From Bradyrhizobium sp. CCBAU 53338 (GTDB lineage Bacteria > Pseudomonadota > Alphaproteobacteria > Rhizobiales > Xanthobacteraceae), in contig NZ_CP030048.1 of the NCBI RefSeq assembly GCF_015291665.1, positions 1,550,001-1,614,000 on the forward strand: DNA of 64,000 nucleotides, in the 5' to 3' direction. How positions within the stretch are numbered: the first letter of the stretch is position 1; each line of letters opens with the position of its first letter. A program made the translations under genes and the position numbers. Below, piece by piece: positions 1 through 9,939 of this stretch. The notes under the pieces were generated by a model. The model did no database searches. It had not been told where the DNA came from and worked only from the letters and a program-made list of their open reading frames with translations.

Positions 1-32
1 AACAGGTCCGGGTAGGAATAGAGGGTCAGCAT
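1..32 (-). CDS. glutathione S-transferase-like protein, N-terminal fragment
   Basis: Only the first ten codons lie in the window, read leftwards off the edge: MLTLYSYPDL. A short beta-strand start of the type LTLYSYP is typical of the thioredoxin-fold N-terminus of glutathione S-transferases. A purine-rich GGGAG lies about 12 bases upstream of the ATG. The assignment is a guess from a very short peptide; the rest of the gene is outside the window. Confidence 0.4.
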   Translation of the reverse strand, partial: MLTLYSYPDL

Positions 33-88
33 CGACGTCACGCTCCCTGGCTCGCAATTGATAGAATCAAGCTCTGTCGGCGGTCCGG

Positions 89-242
89 CACCTCTCCCCA
101 GCGGGGAGAGGTCGGATTGCTCCGGCGCGCCATTGCGCGCCGGAGCAATCCGGGTGAGGGGCCGCAGCGTCAAGTTAAACTGTAACCCCTCACCCGGATC
201 GCATCTATCGATGCGACCCGACCTCTCCCTGCGGGAGAGGTG
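89..242. repeat. dispersed palindromic intergenic repeat (CCTCTCCC/GGGAGAGG family)
   Basis: The segment starts with CACCTCTCCCC and ends with GCGGGAGAGGTG. It contains a nested palindrome (GGATTGCTCCGGCGCGC against its complement) and the phrase CCGGGTGAGGGG with its inverse CCCCTCACCCGG. Repeats built this way are scattered through Bradyrhizobium intergenic regions. A minimal copy of the outer hairpin recurs at 46588-46614. The two flanking minus-strand genes lie on either side of it. Confidence 0.7.
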
Positions 243-277
243 ATCCGTTTCCGGGGCCTCCATCGAGTCAATCAATC

Positions 278-670
278 TCAGCGCGCCGATTGCTTGGCCT
301 TGTCGTCCGTCGTGTTCGCCTGCGCGCGCTTGCCGGAGCGGATCATCAGGAACGATCCTGACGTTCCAGGCAGCCGCCAGCGCCCGTCGATCTCGGTCGC
401 CTCGCCATTCATGATGCCGTCGTAATGGACGGTGTAGAAGCCGTAGCCCGGCGGCTCGTAGCGCTTGACGAACGATACCACGCTGCCGGCGCGATGGCCC
501 GTGATCGCGGCATTGTGGGTCCGTACCGGGCAGCGCGGATTGGAGCAGGGTTCTGTGACGCTGCCGCCGATCGCGCCGCCGGCCTGGATCAGCGTCGCCG
601 TGAACGTGACCATTCCCGTGCCGGGCTGGATGTATGTGCCGTCCCAGACACCGGAGAGATCGTCGCTCAT
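278..670 (-). CDS. conserved hypothetical protein
   Basis: This is a 130-residue soluble protein that I do not recognise by function. It starts MSDDLSGVWDGTYIQ and is rich in Gly, Thr and beta-strand-like stretches (TFTATLIQAGG, GSVVSFVKRYE), with a Cys pair in CSNPRC. The overall look is a small beta-barrel or beta-sandwich. No signal peptide or membrane segment is visible. The start is chosen because GAGGAAG sits 8-9 bases upstream of the ATG, although the open frame runs much further upstream antisense to the next gene. The tail is charged and polar (KRAQANTTDDKAKQSAR). Confidence 0.75.
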   Translation of the reverse strand: MSDDLSGVWDGTYIQPGTGMVTFTATLIQAGGAIGGSVTEPCSNPRCPVRTHNAAITGHRAGSVVSFVKRYEPPGYGFYTVHYDGIMNGEATEIDGRWRLPGTSGSFLMIRSGKRAQANTTDDKAKQSAR

Positions 671-943
671 GGCAGCGGCTTCCTCGACATGATCTGCGCC
701 GGTTGAGGCCCGGCTGTTTGACGCCCTGAGTTCCTTCCAGCCAAAGTCGTATCGCTGCCACCACGCACTTGCAATAGGCCGCGCGCGACGTCGATCGAGG
801 AGGACGGGCGGTTTCAACCGGTGAGTGGATCGGGGACGGGGCCGAAAAATTCCCACACCGCTGTCGGAACGATGCACCCGGCCGCGTCCTTGGCAGTGTG
901 GCTTGCAGCCGCGCGCCCGGTCCGAGACAAAAGGATATTGCAT

Positions 944-1381
944 ATGACCTCCATCACGCCGTTTCTCTGGTTCGACAACAACGTTCCGGAGGCCGTCGGC
1001 TTCTACAAATCGGTGTTCCCGAACGCGAAAGTCGAGATCGTGAGCGACTTCATGGCGGTGTTCGAGCTCGAAGGACAGCGTTTCAACGCGCTCAACGGCG
1101 GGCCGCAATACCGCTTCAACGAGGCGGTGTCGTTCTTCATCAGCGTGGAGACGCAAGAGGAGGTGGACTATTTTTGGGAAGCGCTCACTGCCGACGGCGG
1201 CGCGGAATCGCGCTGCGGCTGGCTCAAGGACAAGTTCGGCCTGTCCTGGCAGGTGGTGCCATCAGCGCTCGGCCGCTATCTCGGCGATAGCGACCGGACC
1301 AAGGCGAACCGCGTCATGCAGGCGATGATGGGGATGCGGAAGATCGTGATTGCGGATCTGGACAAGGCGGCGGCGGGATGA
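944..1381 (+). CDS. VOC-superfamily (PhnB/3-demethylubiquinone methyltransferase-like) protein
   Basis: This 145-residue protein begins MTSITPFLWFDNNVPEAVGF and has the YKSVFPNA, FELEGQ, FNALNGGP and SWQVVPSAL landmarks of PhnB-type glyoxalase/bleomycin-resistance fold proteins, often mislabelled 3-demethylubiquinone-9 3-methyltransferase. Such proteins are dimers of beta-alpha-beta-beta-beta units; the substrate is usually unknown. AAGGA lies 8 bases before the ATG, which fixes the start even though the frame is open further upstream. It is a single gene with no obvious operon partner. The metal-binding residues of true glyoxalases are not evident. Confidence 0.85.
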   Translation: MTSITPFLWFDNNVPEAVGFYKSVFPNAKVEIVSDFMAVFELEGQRFNALNGGPQYRFNEAVSFFISVETQEEVDYFWEALTADGGAESRCGWLKDKFGLSWQVVPSALGRYLGDSDRTKANRVMQAMMGMRKIVIADLDKAAAG

Positions 1382-1395
1382 GGGGTGACAGTGCC

Positions 1396-1506
1396 GTAGG
1401 GTGGGTTAGGCGAAGCCGTAACTCACCACATCTGTTGCCGCGGAAACCGAAGTGGTGGGTTAGCTGGCGACTGCGCTTTGCGCAGCCGCGAGCTAACCCA
1501 CCCTAC
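1396..1506. repeat. dispersed palindromic repeat (GTAGGGTGGGTTAG family)
   Basis: The left end reads GTAGGGTGGGTTAG and the right end is its inverse, CTAACCCACCCTAC. An internal inverted copy (TGGTGGGTTAGC) and a small GCGCTTTGCGCAGC hairpin lie between. This family is common between genes in Bradyrhizobium. A decayed copy lies at 3629-3750. Confidence 0.75.
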
Positions 1507-1572
1507 GAAGCGCATCTTCGCCAATCCGCCTTGCATCGCTATACTGCTGCTCATCAGCAGGATGGTGATCTC

Positions 1573-2301
1573 ATGGCAAGAGAACTGGAAGGCAAGGTTG
1601 CCGCCGTAACCGGCGCCGCATCGGGCATCGGGCTGGCGAGCACTGAGGCGATGCTGGCCGCCGGCGCGCGGGTGGTGATGGTCGACCGCGACGAGGCGGC
1701 GCTGACCGCGCTGTGTAACAAGCACGGCGACGCCGTGATTCCGCTAGTGATCGACCTGCTCGATCCCAAAGATTGCGCGACGTTGCTGCCGCGCATTCTG
1801 GAGAAGGCAGGCCAACTCGACATCTTCCATGCCAACGCCGGCACCTATGTCGGCGGCGACCTGGTCGAGGCCGACACGATCGCCATCGACCGGATGCTGA
1901 ACCTGAACGTCAACGTCGTGATGAAGAACGTGCACGACGTGCTGCCGCACATGATTGCGCGCGGCACCGGCGACATCATCGTCACCAGCTCGCTGGCGGC
2001 GCATTTCCCGACGCCGTGGGAGCCGGTCTATGCCTCGTCCAAATGGGCGATCAACTGCTTCGTCCAGACCGTGCGGCGCCAGGTCTTCAAGCACGGCATT
2101 CGTGTCGGCTCGATCTCGCCCGGCCCCGTCGTCACCGCGCTGCTCGCGGACTGGCCGGCCGAGAAGCTGCAGGAAGCGAGGGATTCGGGAAGCCTGCTGG
2201 AGGCCGGCGAAGTCGCTGAAGTGGTGATGTTCATGCTGACCCGACCGCGCGGCATGACCATCCGCGACGTGGTGATGATGCCGACGAATTTCGATCTGTA
2301 G
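1573..2301 (+). CDS. short-chain dehydrogenase/reductase, ribitol 2-dehydrogenase-like
   Basis: This 242-residue classical SDR would catalyse NAD(P)-dependent oxidation of an alcohol or polyol. The cofactor motif TGAASGIG sits at residues 13-20, followed by the strand-end acid (MVDRD), HANAG, the catalytic Ser in TSSLA and the catalytic Tyr/Lys in YASSK. The DIFHANAGTY, EPVYASSK and SPGPVVTALLADWP stretches resemble ribitol 2-dehydrogenase (RbtD) from memory, so a polyol substrate is the best guess. The start follows AGGA about 10 bases upstream. No sugar transporter or kinase is adjacent, so the pathway is open. Confidence 0.85.
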   Translation: MARELEGKVAAVTGAASGIGLASTEAMLAAGARVVMVDRDEAALTALCNKHGDAVIPLVIDLLDPKDCATLLPRILEKAGQLDIFHANAGTYVGGDLVEADTIAIDRMLNLNVNVVMKNVHDVLPHMIARGTGDIIVTSSLAAHFPTPWEPVYASSKWAINCFVQTVRRQVFKHGIRVGSISPGPVVTALLADWPAEKLQEARDSGSLLEAGEVAEVVMFMLTRPRGMTIRDVVMMPTNFDL

Positions 2302-2355
2302 GGTGTGCTCGACAGAACTAAACGATGCGTCGCTCGACCCGGCTAAATAAGCGGT

Positions 2356-2482
2356 GTCGTCCCGGCGAAGGCCGGGACCCATACCGCGTGATCTATCGAT
2401 CGCAGCCAGTAGACGTACCGAACGACGAGTCTTCGCCAAACATCTGCCTGTGGCTATGAGTCCCGGCCTACGCCGGGACGAC
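2356..2482. repeat. dispersed palindromic repeat (GTCGTCCCGGCGAAGGCCGGGACC family)
   Basis: The element opens with GTCGTCCCGGCGAAGGC and closes with its inverse GCCTACGCCGGGACGAC, enclosing AT-richer DNA. It sits between a plus-strand gene end and a minus-strand gene end, where it could form a long hairpin in either transcript. A related element occurs at 7192-7310. Confidence 0.7.
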
Positions 2483-2514
2483 GGCGGAGTTTGAGGCGCT
2501 GGCGTGAATTCACC

Positions 2515-3027
2515 TTACGCGGCGATCCACCTCGCCAGCTCCCGCCACGGCTCGATCGTCCAATGCCCCGACGCCGCCCCCGACGGCGACGGCAGCACAA
2601 AGATCTCCGGCAGGCGCGCATCGCGCTTCTGCCGCCCCAGCACAATCCCGCTCGACGGCCTGCCATAAAACAGGCTCGCCGCCTTCTTGCTCGTGAACGC
2701 AATCGTCCGCGGCCGATACTTATCCATCTTCGCCCTGAAGCCCGGCACGTCGATCGTCTCAGCCGCGATCTGGTGATCCATCCCGGCGCCCGACTTGGAC
2801 AGATCGGTGAAGCCGATCCCAAGCTCGATCAGCGATGCGAACTCTTCAGGCTGATACCGCCGCGGCGTGATCCCGGCCTCGTGGATCGCGCGCCAGAAGC
2901 GGTTGCCGGGATGGGCGTAATAATGCCCGAGCTCGGCCGAGCGCGTCGAGGCGGCGGTGCCGACAAAGACGAGGCGGAGGTTGTCGCGGAGCTGGTCGGG
3001 GAGGCGGTGAGGGGCGCGGTTGGACAT
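2515..3027 (-). CDS. mug: Mug-type mismatch-specific uracil/thymine-DNA glycosylase
   Basis: The 170-residue protein belongs to the uracil-DNA glycosylase superfamily and would remove uracil or related bases from mismatched DNA. Landmarks are the first active-site strand VFVGTAAST (residues 20-28), the NRFWRAIHEAG helix (42-52), GFTDLSKSGAG (72-82) and the second motif LPSPSGAASG near the C-terminus. Classical Mug/TDG has GINPG with a catalytic Asn in the first motif; here it reads GTAAS, without that Asn. Its start is 49 bases from the divergent HD-domain gene. The family is fairly sure; the exact base specificity is not. Confidence 0.8.
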   Translation of the reverse strand: MSNRAPHRLPDQLRDNLRLVFVGTAASTRSAELGHYYAHPGNRFWRAIHEAGITPRRYQPEEFASLIELGIGFTDLSKSGAGMDHQIAAETIDVPGFRAKMDKYRPRTIAFTSKKAASLFYGRPSSGIVLGRQKRDARLPEIFVLPSPSGAASGHWTIEPWRELARWIAA

Positions 3028-3076
3028 CTTGAGCCATGGCTACCATCTCCGCAGCATTCATCCTATACCTTGCGCG

Positions 3077-3622
3077 ATGACCCGCGAAGAACTGGTTGCC
3101 GCCTACATGGCGCCCGGCCGCCATTATCATAACCTCGCGCATATCGAGGATTGCCTGGCTGCGCTTGCGCAGCTGGATGGCCTCTCGGGCCGCGAACGCG
3201 AGACACTGACCGAAGCGATCTGGTGGCACGATGTCGTGTACGATCCGACCCGGCGGGACAACGAGGAACGCAGCGCGGAGCTCGCCGAGCAGCACGTGCA
3301 CGCCGATCTCTGCGATGAGGTCTGCCGCCTGATCCGGCTGACGAAATCTCACGACGTTGCGGCGGACGATCGTCTTGGCGCTGTGCTGATCTCGATCGAT
3401 CTCGGCATCCTCGGCGCTGCGCCCGCGCGCTATGACGCCTATGCGGCAGCCATCCGGCAGGAGTTCATCCACGTCAGCGACGTCGACTATCGCGCCGGCC
3501 GCGCCGCAGTGCTTCGCCGGTTTGCTGCGCGTCCGGTCATCTATCCAGATGCCGCCTTCGCCGCGAGATATGATCGGCGCGCCCGCGACAATCTTGCGCG
3601 GGAGTTGGCGTCGCTGGGGTGA
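3077..3622 (+). CDS. HD-domain metal-dependent phosphohydrolase-like protein
   Basis: This is a 181-residue all-alpha protein. It shows the His/Asp metal-ligand pattern of HD-superfamily hydrolases: YHNLAHIEDCL near residues 17-27, WWHDVVYD near 50-57, then DVAADD and SIDLGILG. This compact version is annotated in proteobacteria as a predicted metal-dependent HD phosphohydrolase; the substrate (nucleotide or other phosphate) is unknown. No strong Shine-Dalgarno precedes the ATG; it was chosen because the family begins with a short helix (MTREELVAAYMAP). It is divergent from the mug-like gene. Confidence 0.8.
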   Translation: MTREELVAAYMAPGRHYHNLAHIEDCLAALAQLDGLSGRERETLTEAIWWHDVVYDPTRRDNEERSAELAEQHVHADLCDEVCRLIRLTKSHDVAADDRLGAVLISIDLGILGAAPARYDAYAAAIRQEFIHVSDVDYRAGRAAVLRRFAARPVIYPDAAFAARYDRRARDNLARELASLG

Positions 3623-3628
3623 GGCTGC

Positions 3629-3750
3629 GTAGAGTGGTTAGCCGCTCGCGAGCGTGATAGTTCGACACACGACGGTGCCAGGCGCACCCCACCACCGCTT
3701 GAGAGCATTTGGATGCCAGTGGTGGATTGCGCTACGCTAACCCACACTAC
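3629..3750. repeat. degenerate copy of the GTAGGGTGGGTTAG repeat
   Basis: The ends read GTAGAGTGGTTAGC and GCTAACCCACACTAC, with several substitutions relative to the copy at 1396-1506 and a partial internal match (CACCCCACCACCGC). It is the last GC-rich DNA before the AT-richer gene at 3833. Confidence 0.5.
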
Positions 3751-3832
3751 GGGCTATCAAATCATGTAGGATGTTCAAGGCACGGAGGCCGGGCTGGCCA
3801 TTCAGCCCGATCGCATTTGATGGTGTTGAACC

Positions 3833-5185
3833 ATGGCAGGAGCGGACGGGTTCGTCCTTTTAAACGGCGTGAGGGTGGTCGCCTCATGGCCCGAGCAACT
3901 GAAGGCGGCTCAGGAAATCACAACGTATCAGATTAGCGGCAAAGGTTATGCTCGGGTAGCTTATGGCGATGAAGGCGAAGATTGGGGCGCGGACTCTAGG
4001 CCGTGCCACGACTGCGCTGCGATAAAGGGGCAGTTTCATGTCCCGGGATGTGATGTAGAGCGATGTCCGAGATGTGGCGGCCAATCGATTTCCTGTGATT
4101 GCTCAGAAGATGAGTTTTCGAACGGAGAGTTCGATTTTAGGAATCACCAAGAGAAAGCGGTGAGTGCATACTTGTTGAAGCGCCCTCATTACGAGGAAGC
4201 TTGTCTTGTGGCCAAGAACATACTGCAACGATCGATTGAGAGGGCGGGAATCAAGATAAGCTCGATCGACGCTCGAGCAAAAGATCCTCACAGCTTCGGT
4301 CTGAAAGCGACGAAGCCCAGCGAGTCAAATCCGGGTCTCCCCAAATATGCAGATCCTCTGGTAGACATCACGGATCTGGCAGGAGTTAGGATAATAGCCT
4401 TTTTTCCAAATTCGATTGCGAAGATCGATGAGATTATTCTAAGCGAATTCCACGTGCTGGAGCGATCTGACAAGGGCGAGAAGCTTTATGACGAAGGACG
4501 ATTTGGGTACAAGAGCGTACATTATTTGGTCCTTCTCGGACCAAAGAGGTCGTCATTGTCAGAATACGAGAAATACGCCGACACGACTATCGAAGTTCAG
4601 GTGCGTACAATTTTGCAGCACGCTTGGGCTGAAATCGAGCATGACATTCAATACAAATCAACATCAGTGATACCAGACGAGATAAGGCGACGATTCAATG
4701 CTTTGGCTGGAATGCTAGAGGTCGCTGATCGAGAATTTCAATCAGTACAAGACGAGGACGACCGGCTTCGACAAACTGCGCGGCAGATGATTAAAGAGGG
4801 AGATATCGACGACGTCGAGATCACCCCTGATGCTCTCAAAGCATTTCTTGCAAAAACAATCGGGGGAGATCAACGCATCCGCTGGTCGTCTTATGACTAC
4901 CTCGCCCGTGCTTTGCGAAGATGCGGATTTCGTACTTTACGTCAGCTCGAACGCTGTGTGCGAGGTTATGATGGAAGTGAGCTTAGCCGTTTGGTCTATG
5001 GCTCTCGGCAGGGTCAAATAGTTCGATGCGAACTCATGGTGCTTGCGAGTATGGGTGAGTTGTTCGTCAGCCGGCACCCTTGGTCTAACGAAAAATGGTT
5101 CCGTGATGGTTCTGACGAGATGCTCCGTCTGTTCCTGGAGGGAAACGTCGAAATCGGAAGCTTCGATCCACTCATAGATTCGTAG
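3833..5185 (+). CDS. RelA/SpoT-domain protein with N-terminal Cys-rich zinc-ribbon-like module
   Basis: This 450-residue protein has three parts. Residues about 55-92 form a Cys/His cluster (CHDC, HVPGCDVERCPRCGG, SCDC), probably a zinc site. Residues about 140-280 match a RelA/SpoT nucleotide pyrophosphotransferase domain: DARAKDPHSFGLK, VDITDLAGVRIIAFF, GYKSVHYLVLLG, EVQVRTILQHAWAEIEH, with the Glu of EVQVRT as the expected metal ligand. The C-terminal 160 residues are not recognised. No HD hydrolase, TGS or ACT domain is present, so it resembles small alarmone synthetases or the toxic relatives used in phage defence rather than housekeeping Rel. Base composition is unlike its neighbours: 25 G/C in 60 bases at 4081-4140, against 44 in 60 at 5941-6000 in thiC. 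Transfer is likely. It stands alone and no antitoxin-sized gene is convincing beside it. Confidence 0.85.
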   Translation: MAGADGFVLLNGVRVVASWPEQLKAAQEITTYQISGKGYARVAYGDEGEDWGADSRPCHDCAAIKGQFHVPGCDVERCPRCGGQSISCDCSEDEFSNGEFDFRNHQEKAVSAYLLKRPHYEEACLVAKNILQRSIERAGIKISSIDARAKDPHSFGLKATKPSESNPGLPKYADPLVDITDLAGVRIIAFFPNSIAKIDEIILSEFHVLERSDKGEKLYDEGRFGYKSVHYLVLLGPKRSSLSEYEKYADTTIEVQVRTILQHAWAEIEHDIQYKSTSVIPDEIRRRFNALAGMLEVADREFQSVQDEDDRLRQTARQMIKEGDIDDVEITPDALKAFLAKTIGGDQRIRWSSYDYLARALRRCGFRTLRQLERCVRGYDGSELSRLVYGSRQGQIVRCELMVLASMGELFVSRHPWSNEKWFRDGSDEMLRLFLEGNVEIGSFDPLIDS

Positions 5186-5192
5186 CTGAGGA

Positions 5193-5223
5193 GACTGGCC
5201 TTGGCCAGTCCCCCCCTTTTTTT
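5193..5223 (+). terminator. rho-independent-type terminator after the RelA/SpoT-domain gene
   Basis: An 8-bp perfect stem GACTGGCC/GGCCAGTC with a two-base spacer is followed by a C-run and then seven T residues. It starts seven bases after the stop codon. The C-run between stem and T-tract is unusual. It also separates this gene from the convergent thiC. Confidence 0.6.
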
Positions 5224-5237
5224 GAGCTGGAGGCGCC

Positions 5238-7151
<1,914 letters not shown>

Positions 7152-7191
7152 TCAGTTCGTTGGTGTCGCTGCGCGAGCGTCGATTACAGCT

Positions 7192-7310
7192 GTCATCCCC
7201 GCGAAGGCGGGGATCCAGTATTCCAGAGGCGGTGATGGGATACGGAAAAGCCGCGGCGTACTGGATCGCCCGGTCCTGATGCGCAATTGCGCATAAGGCC
7301 GGGCGATGAC
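7192..7310. repeat. dispersed palindromic repeat between thiE and thiC
   Basis: The outer arms are GTCATCCCCGCGAAGGCGGG and, at the right end, GCCCGGTCCTGATGCGCAAT with AAGGCCGGGCGATGAC. The element contains the CGCGAAGGCGGGG hairpin typical of rhizobial repeats. It occupies most of the gap between two thiamine genes transcribed in the same direction, so it would be transcribed as part of a thiOSGEC mRNA. Confidence 0.65.
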
Positions 7311-7338
7311 AGTTGAGGGTGTGGAGAGAGCGTGCGCA

Positions 7339-7962
7339 TCACGCAGCCTCCTTCTGGCCGAGCCATTGCCGCACCCGCGCATCGGGATCGGCATTTTGGG
7401 TGACGTCGGACACCACGGCGATGGAATCGGCGCCCGCGGCAAAGATCTCCGCGGCGTGCTCGAACTTGATGCCGCCGATCGCAACCAGCGGGATGTTGCC
7501 GATGCGCTTCTTCCATTCCGTGATCTTCGGAATGCCCTGCGGGGCGAAGCGCATCGATTTGAGCGTTGTGAAGAAGATCGGACCGAGCGCGACATAGTCG
7601 GGCTTGGCCTTGAGCGCGGTTTCGAGCTCCGCGTCGTCATGGGTGGAGACGCCGAGTGAGAGGCCGGCTTCGCGAATGGCCTTGAGGTCCGCGTCGGCGA
7701 GATCCTCCTGGCCGAGATGCAGATATTTCGCGCCGGCGACGATCGCCGCGCGCCAATAGTCGTTCACGACGAGCTTGGCTTGCGTGCCCTCGGTGATCGC
7801 CAGCGCATCGGTGACGATCTGCAGCGCGTCGGCGTCGTTCAGCTCTTTCGCGCGCAGCTGGATGGTGCCGACGCCGAGCTTGGTCAGGCGTTCGACCCAG
7901 TTGAGGCTGTCGACGACAGGGTAAAAGCGATCAGGATACGCGTTGCGATCAGGATACGGCAT
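7339..7962 (-). CDS. thiE: thiamine phosphate synthase ThiE
   Basis: ThiE joins the thiazole and pyrimidine phosphates into thiamine phosphate. The 207-residue TIM barrel shows TIQLRAKEL (diphosphate-binding Arg/Lys), [38 protein letters not shown] and [10 protein letters not shown]. The ATG at 7962 is preferred; a TTG 18 bases upstream would add six residues with no better ribosome site. The start overlaps the end of thiG by 14 bases, which indicates translational coupling. Confidence 0.95.
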   Translation of the reverse strand: MPYPDRNAYPDRFYPVVDSLNWVERLTKLGVGTIQLRAKELNDADALQIVTDALAITEGTQAKLVVNDYWRAAIVAGAKYLHLGQEDLADADLKAIREAGLSLGVSTHDDAELETALKAKPDYVALGPIFFTTLKSMRFAPQGIPKITEWKKRIGNIPLVAIGGIKFEHAAEIFAAGADSIAVVSDVTQNADPDARVRQWLGQKEAA

Positions 7963-8731
7963 GCCAGAACGGGGTCCCAACGACAGGGGTGGACGGGGAG
8001 GCGAAGTCGCGGGCGTTCATCAGCCCGGCCTCGTATGCGGTGCGGCCGGCCTCGATACCGAGGCGGAAGGCATTCGCCATCGCGACGGGATCGGCGGCCT
8101 TGGCGATCGCGGTGTTGAGCAGCACGGCGTCGTAGCCGAGTTCGAGCGCTTCAGCCGCGTGGCTGGGCGCGCCGATGCCGGCGTCGACCACCAGGGTGAT
8201 GTCCGGCAGGCGCTCGCGCAGCAGCTTGAGCGCATCGCGGTTGATGATGCCCTTGGCGCTGCCGATCGGCGCGGCCCACGGCATCACCACCTTGCAGCCG
8301 GCATCGACCAGGCGATTGGCGACCGAAAGATCCTCGGTGCAATAGGGGAACACTTCGAAGCCGTCCTTGATCAGGATGGTGGCGGCCTCGACCAGGCCGA
8401 CGACGTCGGGCTGCAGCGTGTCGCTGTCGGCGATGACCTCCAGCTTGATCCAGCTGGTGCCGAACAGCTCGCGCGCGAGTTTTGCGGTGGTGACCGCTTC
8501 GCGCACGCTGCGGCAGCCCGCGGTGTTCGGCAGCACCGATACGTCGAGCTCGCGGATCAGCTTCCAGAACGCGTCGCCGGTCTTGCCGCCGGCGGATTCG
8601 CGCCGCAGCGACACCGTGACGATGTTGGAGCCGGAGGCGCGGATGGCGTCCTGCATGATCGCAGGCGAGGGATAGAGCGCGCTGCCGATCAGCAGGCGCG
8701 AGGTGAAGGTCTTGCCGTAGAAGGTCACCAT
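7949..8731 (-). CDS. thiG: thiazole synthase ThiG
   Basis: ThiG forms the thiazole phosphate carboxylate from deoxyxylulose phosphate, dehydroglycine and ThiS thiocarboxylate. The 260-residue barrel has [12 protein letters not shown] at the N-terminus, [10 protein letters not shown] containing the Schiff-base Lys candidate, [32 protein letters not shown] and LLNTAIAKA. It begins four bases after the thiS stop and overlaps thiE, so it sits inside a tight thiO-S-G-E operon. Confidence 0.97.
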   Translation of the reverse strand: MVTFYGKTFTSRLLIGSALYPSPAIMQDAIRASGSNIVTVSLRRESAGGKTGDAFWKLIRELDVSVLPNTAGCRSVREAVTTAKLARELFGTSWIKLEVIADSDTLQPDVVGLVEAATILIKDGFEVFPYCTEDLSVANRLVDAGCKVVMPWAAPIGSAKGIINRDALKLLRERLPDITLVVDAGIGAPSHAAEALELGYDAVLLNTAIAKAADPVAMANAFRLGIEAGRTAYEAGLMNARDFASPSTPVVGTPFWHAVS

Positions 8732-8735
8732 GGCT

Positions 8736-8933
8736 TCAGCCTCCCTGCCGCGGCGTGATGATCTCGATCTCGTCGCCGGCCTTGAGTGCGGTCTCGGCCC
8801 AGCGGCTCTTCGGCACGACGTCGTAGTTCAGCGCGATGGCGAAATGCGTGCCCTCGTAGTCGAGCTCGGAGAGCAGCGCATCGACGCTGGCTGAACTGAT
8901 CTCACGCTGCTCGCCGTTGACGATCACGCGCAT
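8736..8933 (-). CDS. thiS: sulfur carrier protein ThiS
   Basis: This 65-residue ubiquitin-like protein ends in the Gly-Gly tail (RQGG) that is adenylated and converted to thiocarboxylate to donate sulfur to ThiG. The start [12 protein letters not shown] and [11 protein letters not shown] are standard. Its first codons overlap the end of thiO by ten bases. The dedicated adenylyltransferase ThiF is not in the window; MoeB-like proteins serve this role in many bacteria. Confidence 0.96.
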   Translation of the reverse strand: MRVIVNGEQREISSASVDALLSELDYEGTHFAIALNYDVVPKSRWAETALKAGDEIEIITPRQGG

Positions 8934-9934
8934 TGCATCACCTCGTTGTCGATCTGGCCGCGCTCGACAAAGCTAAGCGTCAGCTCGGCGAGGGCAGGGG
9001 CGATCAGGAAACCGTGGCGGTAGAGCCCGTTCACGCTGATCTTGCCGCCGCGCACGCCGATGCGCGGCAAATTGTCGGGATAGGCGGGACGAAGGCCCGA
9101 GCCGAATTCGACGATGCGGGCTTCGCCGAATGCCGGATGCACGGTGTAGGCTGCACCCAGCAGCTCCAGCGCGGAGCGGACGCTGACGCCGGTGTCCTCG
9201 GCCTCGATCGAGGTCGCCCCCAGCATGAACAGATTGTCTTCGCGCGGGATCACGTAGAGCGGCCAGCGCGGATGGATCAGGCGCACCGGGCGCGACAGCT
9301 GCACCTCGCCGGTCTCGATCAGGATCATCTCGCCCTTGACGCCGCGCAGCTCGCTCTGCTCGTCGCGCGCACTGATGCCGCGGCAATCGATCACGATGCC
9401 ATCAAGGTCGGCGGCACTGACGTCGCTGCCGAACTTGATGGTGCCGCCGGCGGCCTTGATGCGTTCGTGCAGCTTCGGCAGAACGCGCCGCGGCTCGACA
9501 TGGCCCTCGCTCGCGAAGAACAGCGCATCGCGGAAGCGACCCTCCAGCGACGGCTCGAGCGCGGCGAGGTCCGCGGCATCGAGCCGGCGGTGGCCCTCGG
9601 TCATGCGGGCAAAGCGCTCGAAATCGTTGCGCTCGCGCGGATGGGCGACGACGAGCGAGCCGTTGAACGGCGTATCCGGCAGCTCGCGCCGCCAGATGTC
9701 GAGGGAGCGCTGGCCGAGCCTGGAGATGACGGGTTCGGCGACCTCCGCCTCGCAGTAAGGCGCCAGCATACCGCCGGCCCAATGGCTGGTGGCATCGGCC
9801 ATCGCCGCGTCACCGCGCTCGTGGAGCGTCACGGTGTGGCCGGCCTGCGCGAACAACAGCGCCTGCCAGGCTCCTGCAATGCCTGCGCCGATGATGGATA
9901 CCGGTGAATCCGGTCGCTTGGTCGTCTGCAACAT
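8924..9934 (-). CDS. thiO: glycine oxidase ThiO (FAD-dependent)
   Basis: ThiO oxidises glycine to dehydroglycine, the C-N unit of the thiazole ring. The 336-residue protein starts with an FAD Rossmann motif VSIIGAGIAGAWQALL and continues with SHWAGGMLAPYCE, GEMILIETGE, HPRWPLYVIPRE, FGSGLRPAYPDNLPRIG and YRHGFLIAPALAE, all normal for DAO-family ThiO. A GAAGGGA ribosome site lies seven bases before the ATG and is part of the 3' side of the riboswitch, so translation of the whole operon is likely gated by TPP. Confidence 0.95.
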   Translation of the reverse strand: MLQTTKRPDSPVSIIGAGIAGAWQALLFAQAGHTVTLHERGDAAMADATSHWAGGMLAPYCEAEVAEPVISRLGQRSLDIWRRELPDTPFNGSLVVAHPRERNDFERFARMTEGHRRLDAADLAALEPSLEGRFRDALFFASEGHVEPRRVLPKLHERIKAAGGTIKFGSDVSAADLDGIVIDCRGISARDEQSELRGVKGEMILIETGEVQLSRPVRLIHPRWPLYVIPREDNLFMLGATSIEAEDTGVSVRSALELLGAAYTVHPAFGEARIVEFGSGLRPAYPDNLPRIGVRGGKISVNGLYRHGFLIAPALAELTLSFVERGQIDNEVMQCA

Positions 9935-9939
9935 CCCTG

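Noticed and set aside
3709..3936. Small frame overlapping the start of the RelA/SpoT-domain gene, considered as an antitoxin
   Set aside because: It begins inside a decayed repeat, runs out of frame into the toxin-like gene, lacks a ribosome site and has no antitoxin-like pattern.
7963..7980. TTG start for thiE six codons upstream
   Set aside because: It has no better ribosome site and would extend the overlap with thiG; the ATG at 7962 gives the usual N-terminus.
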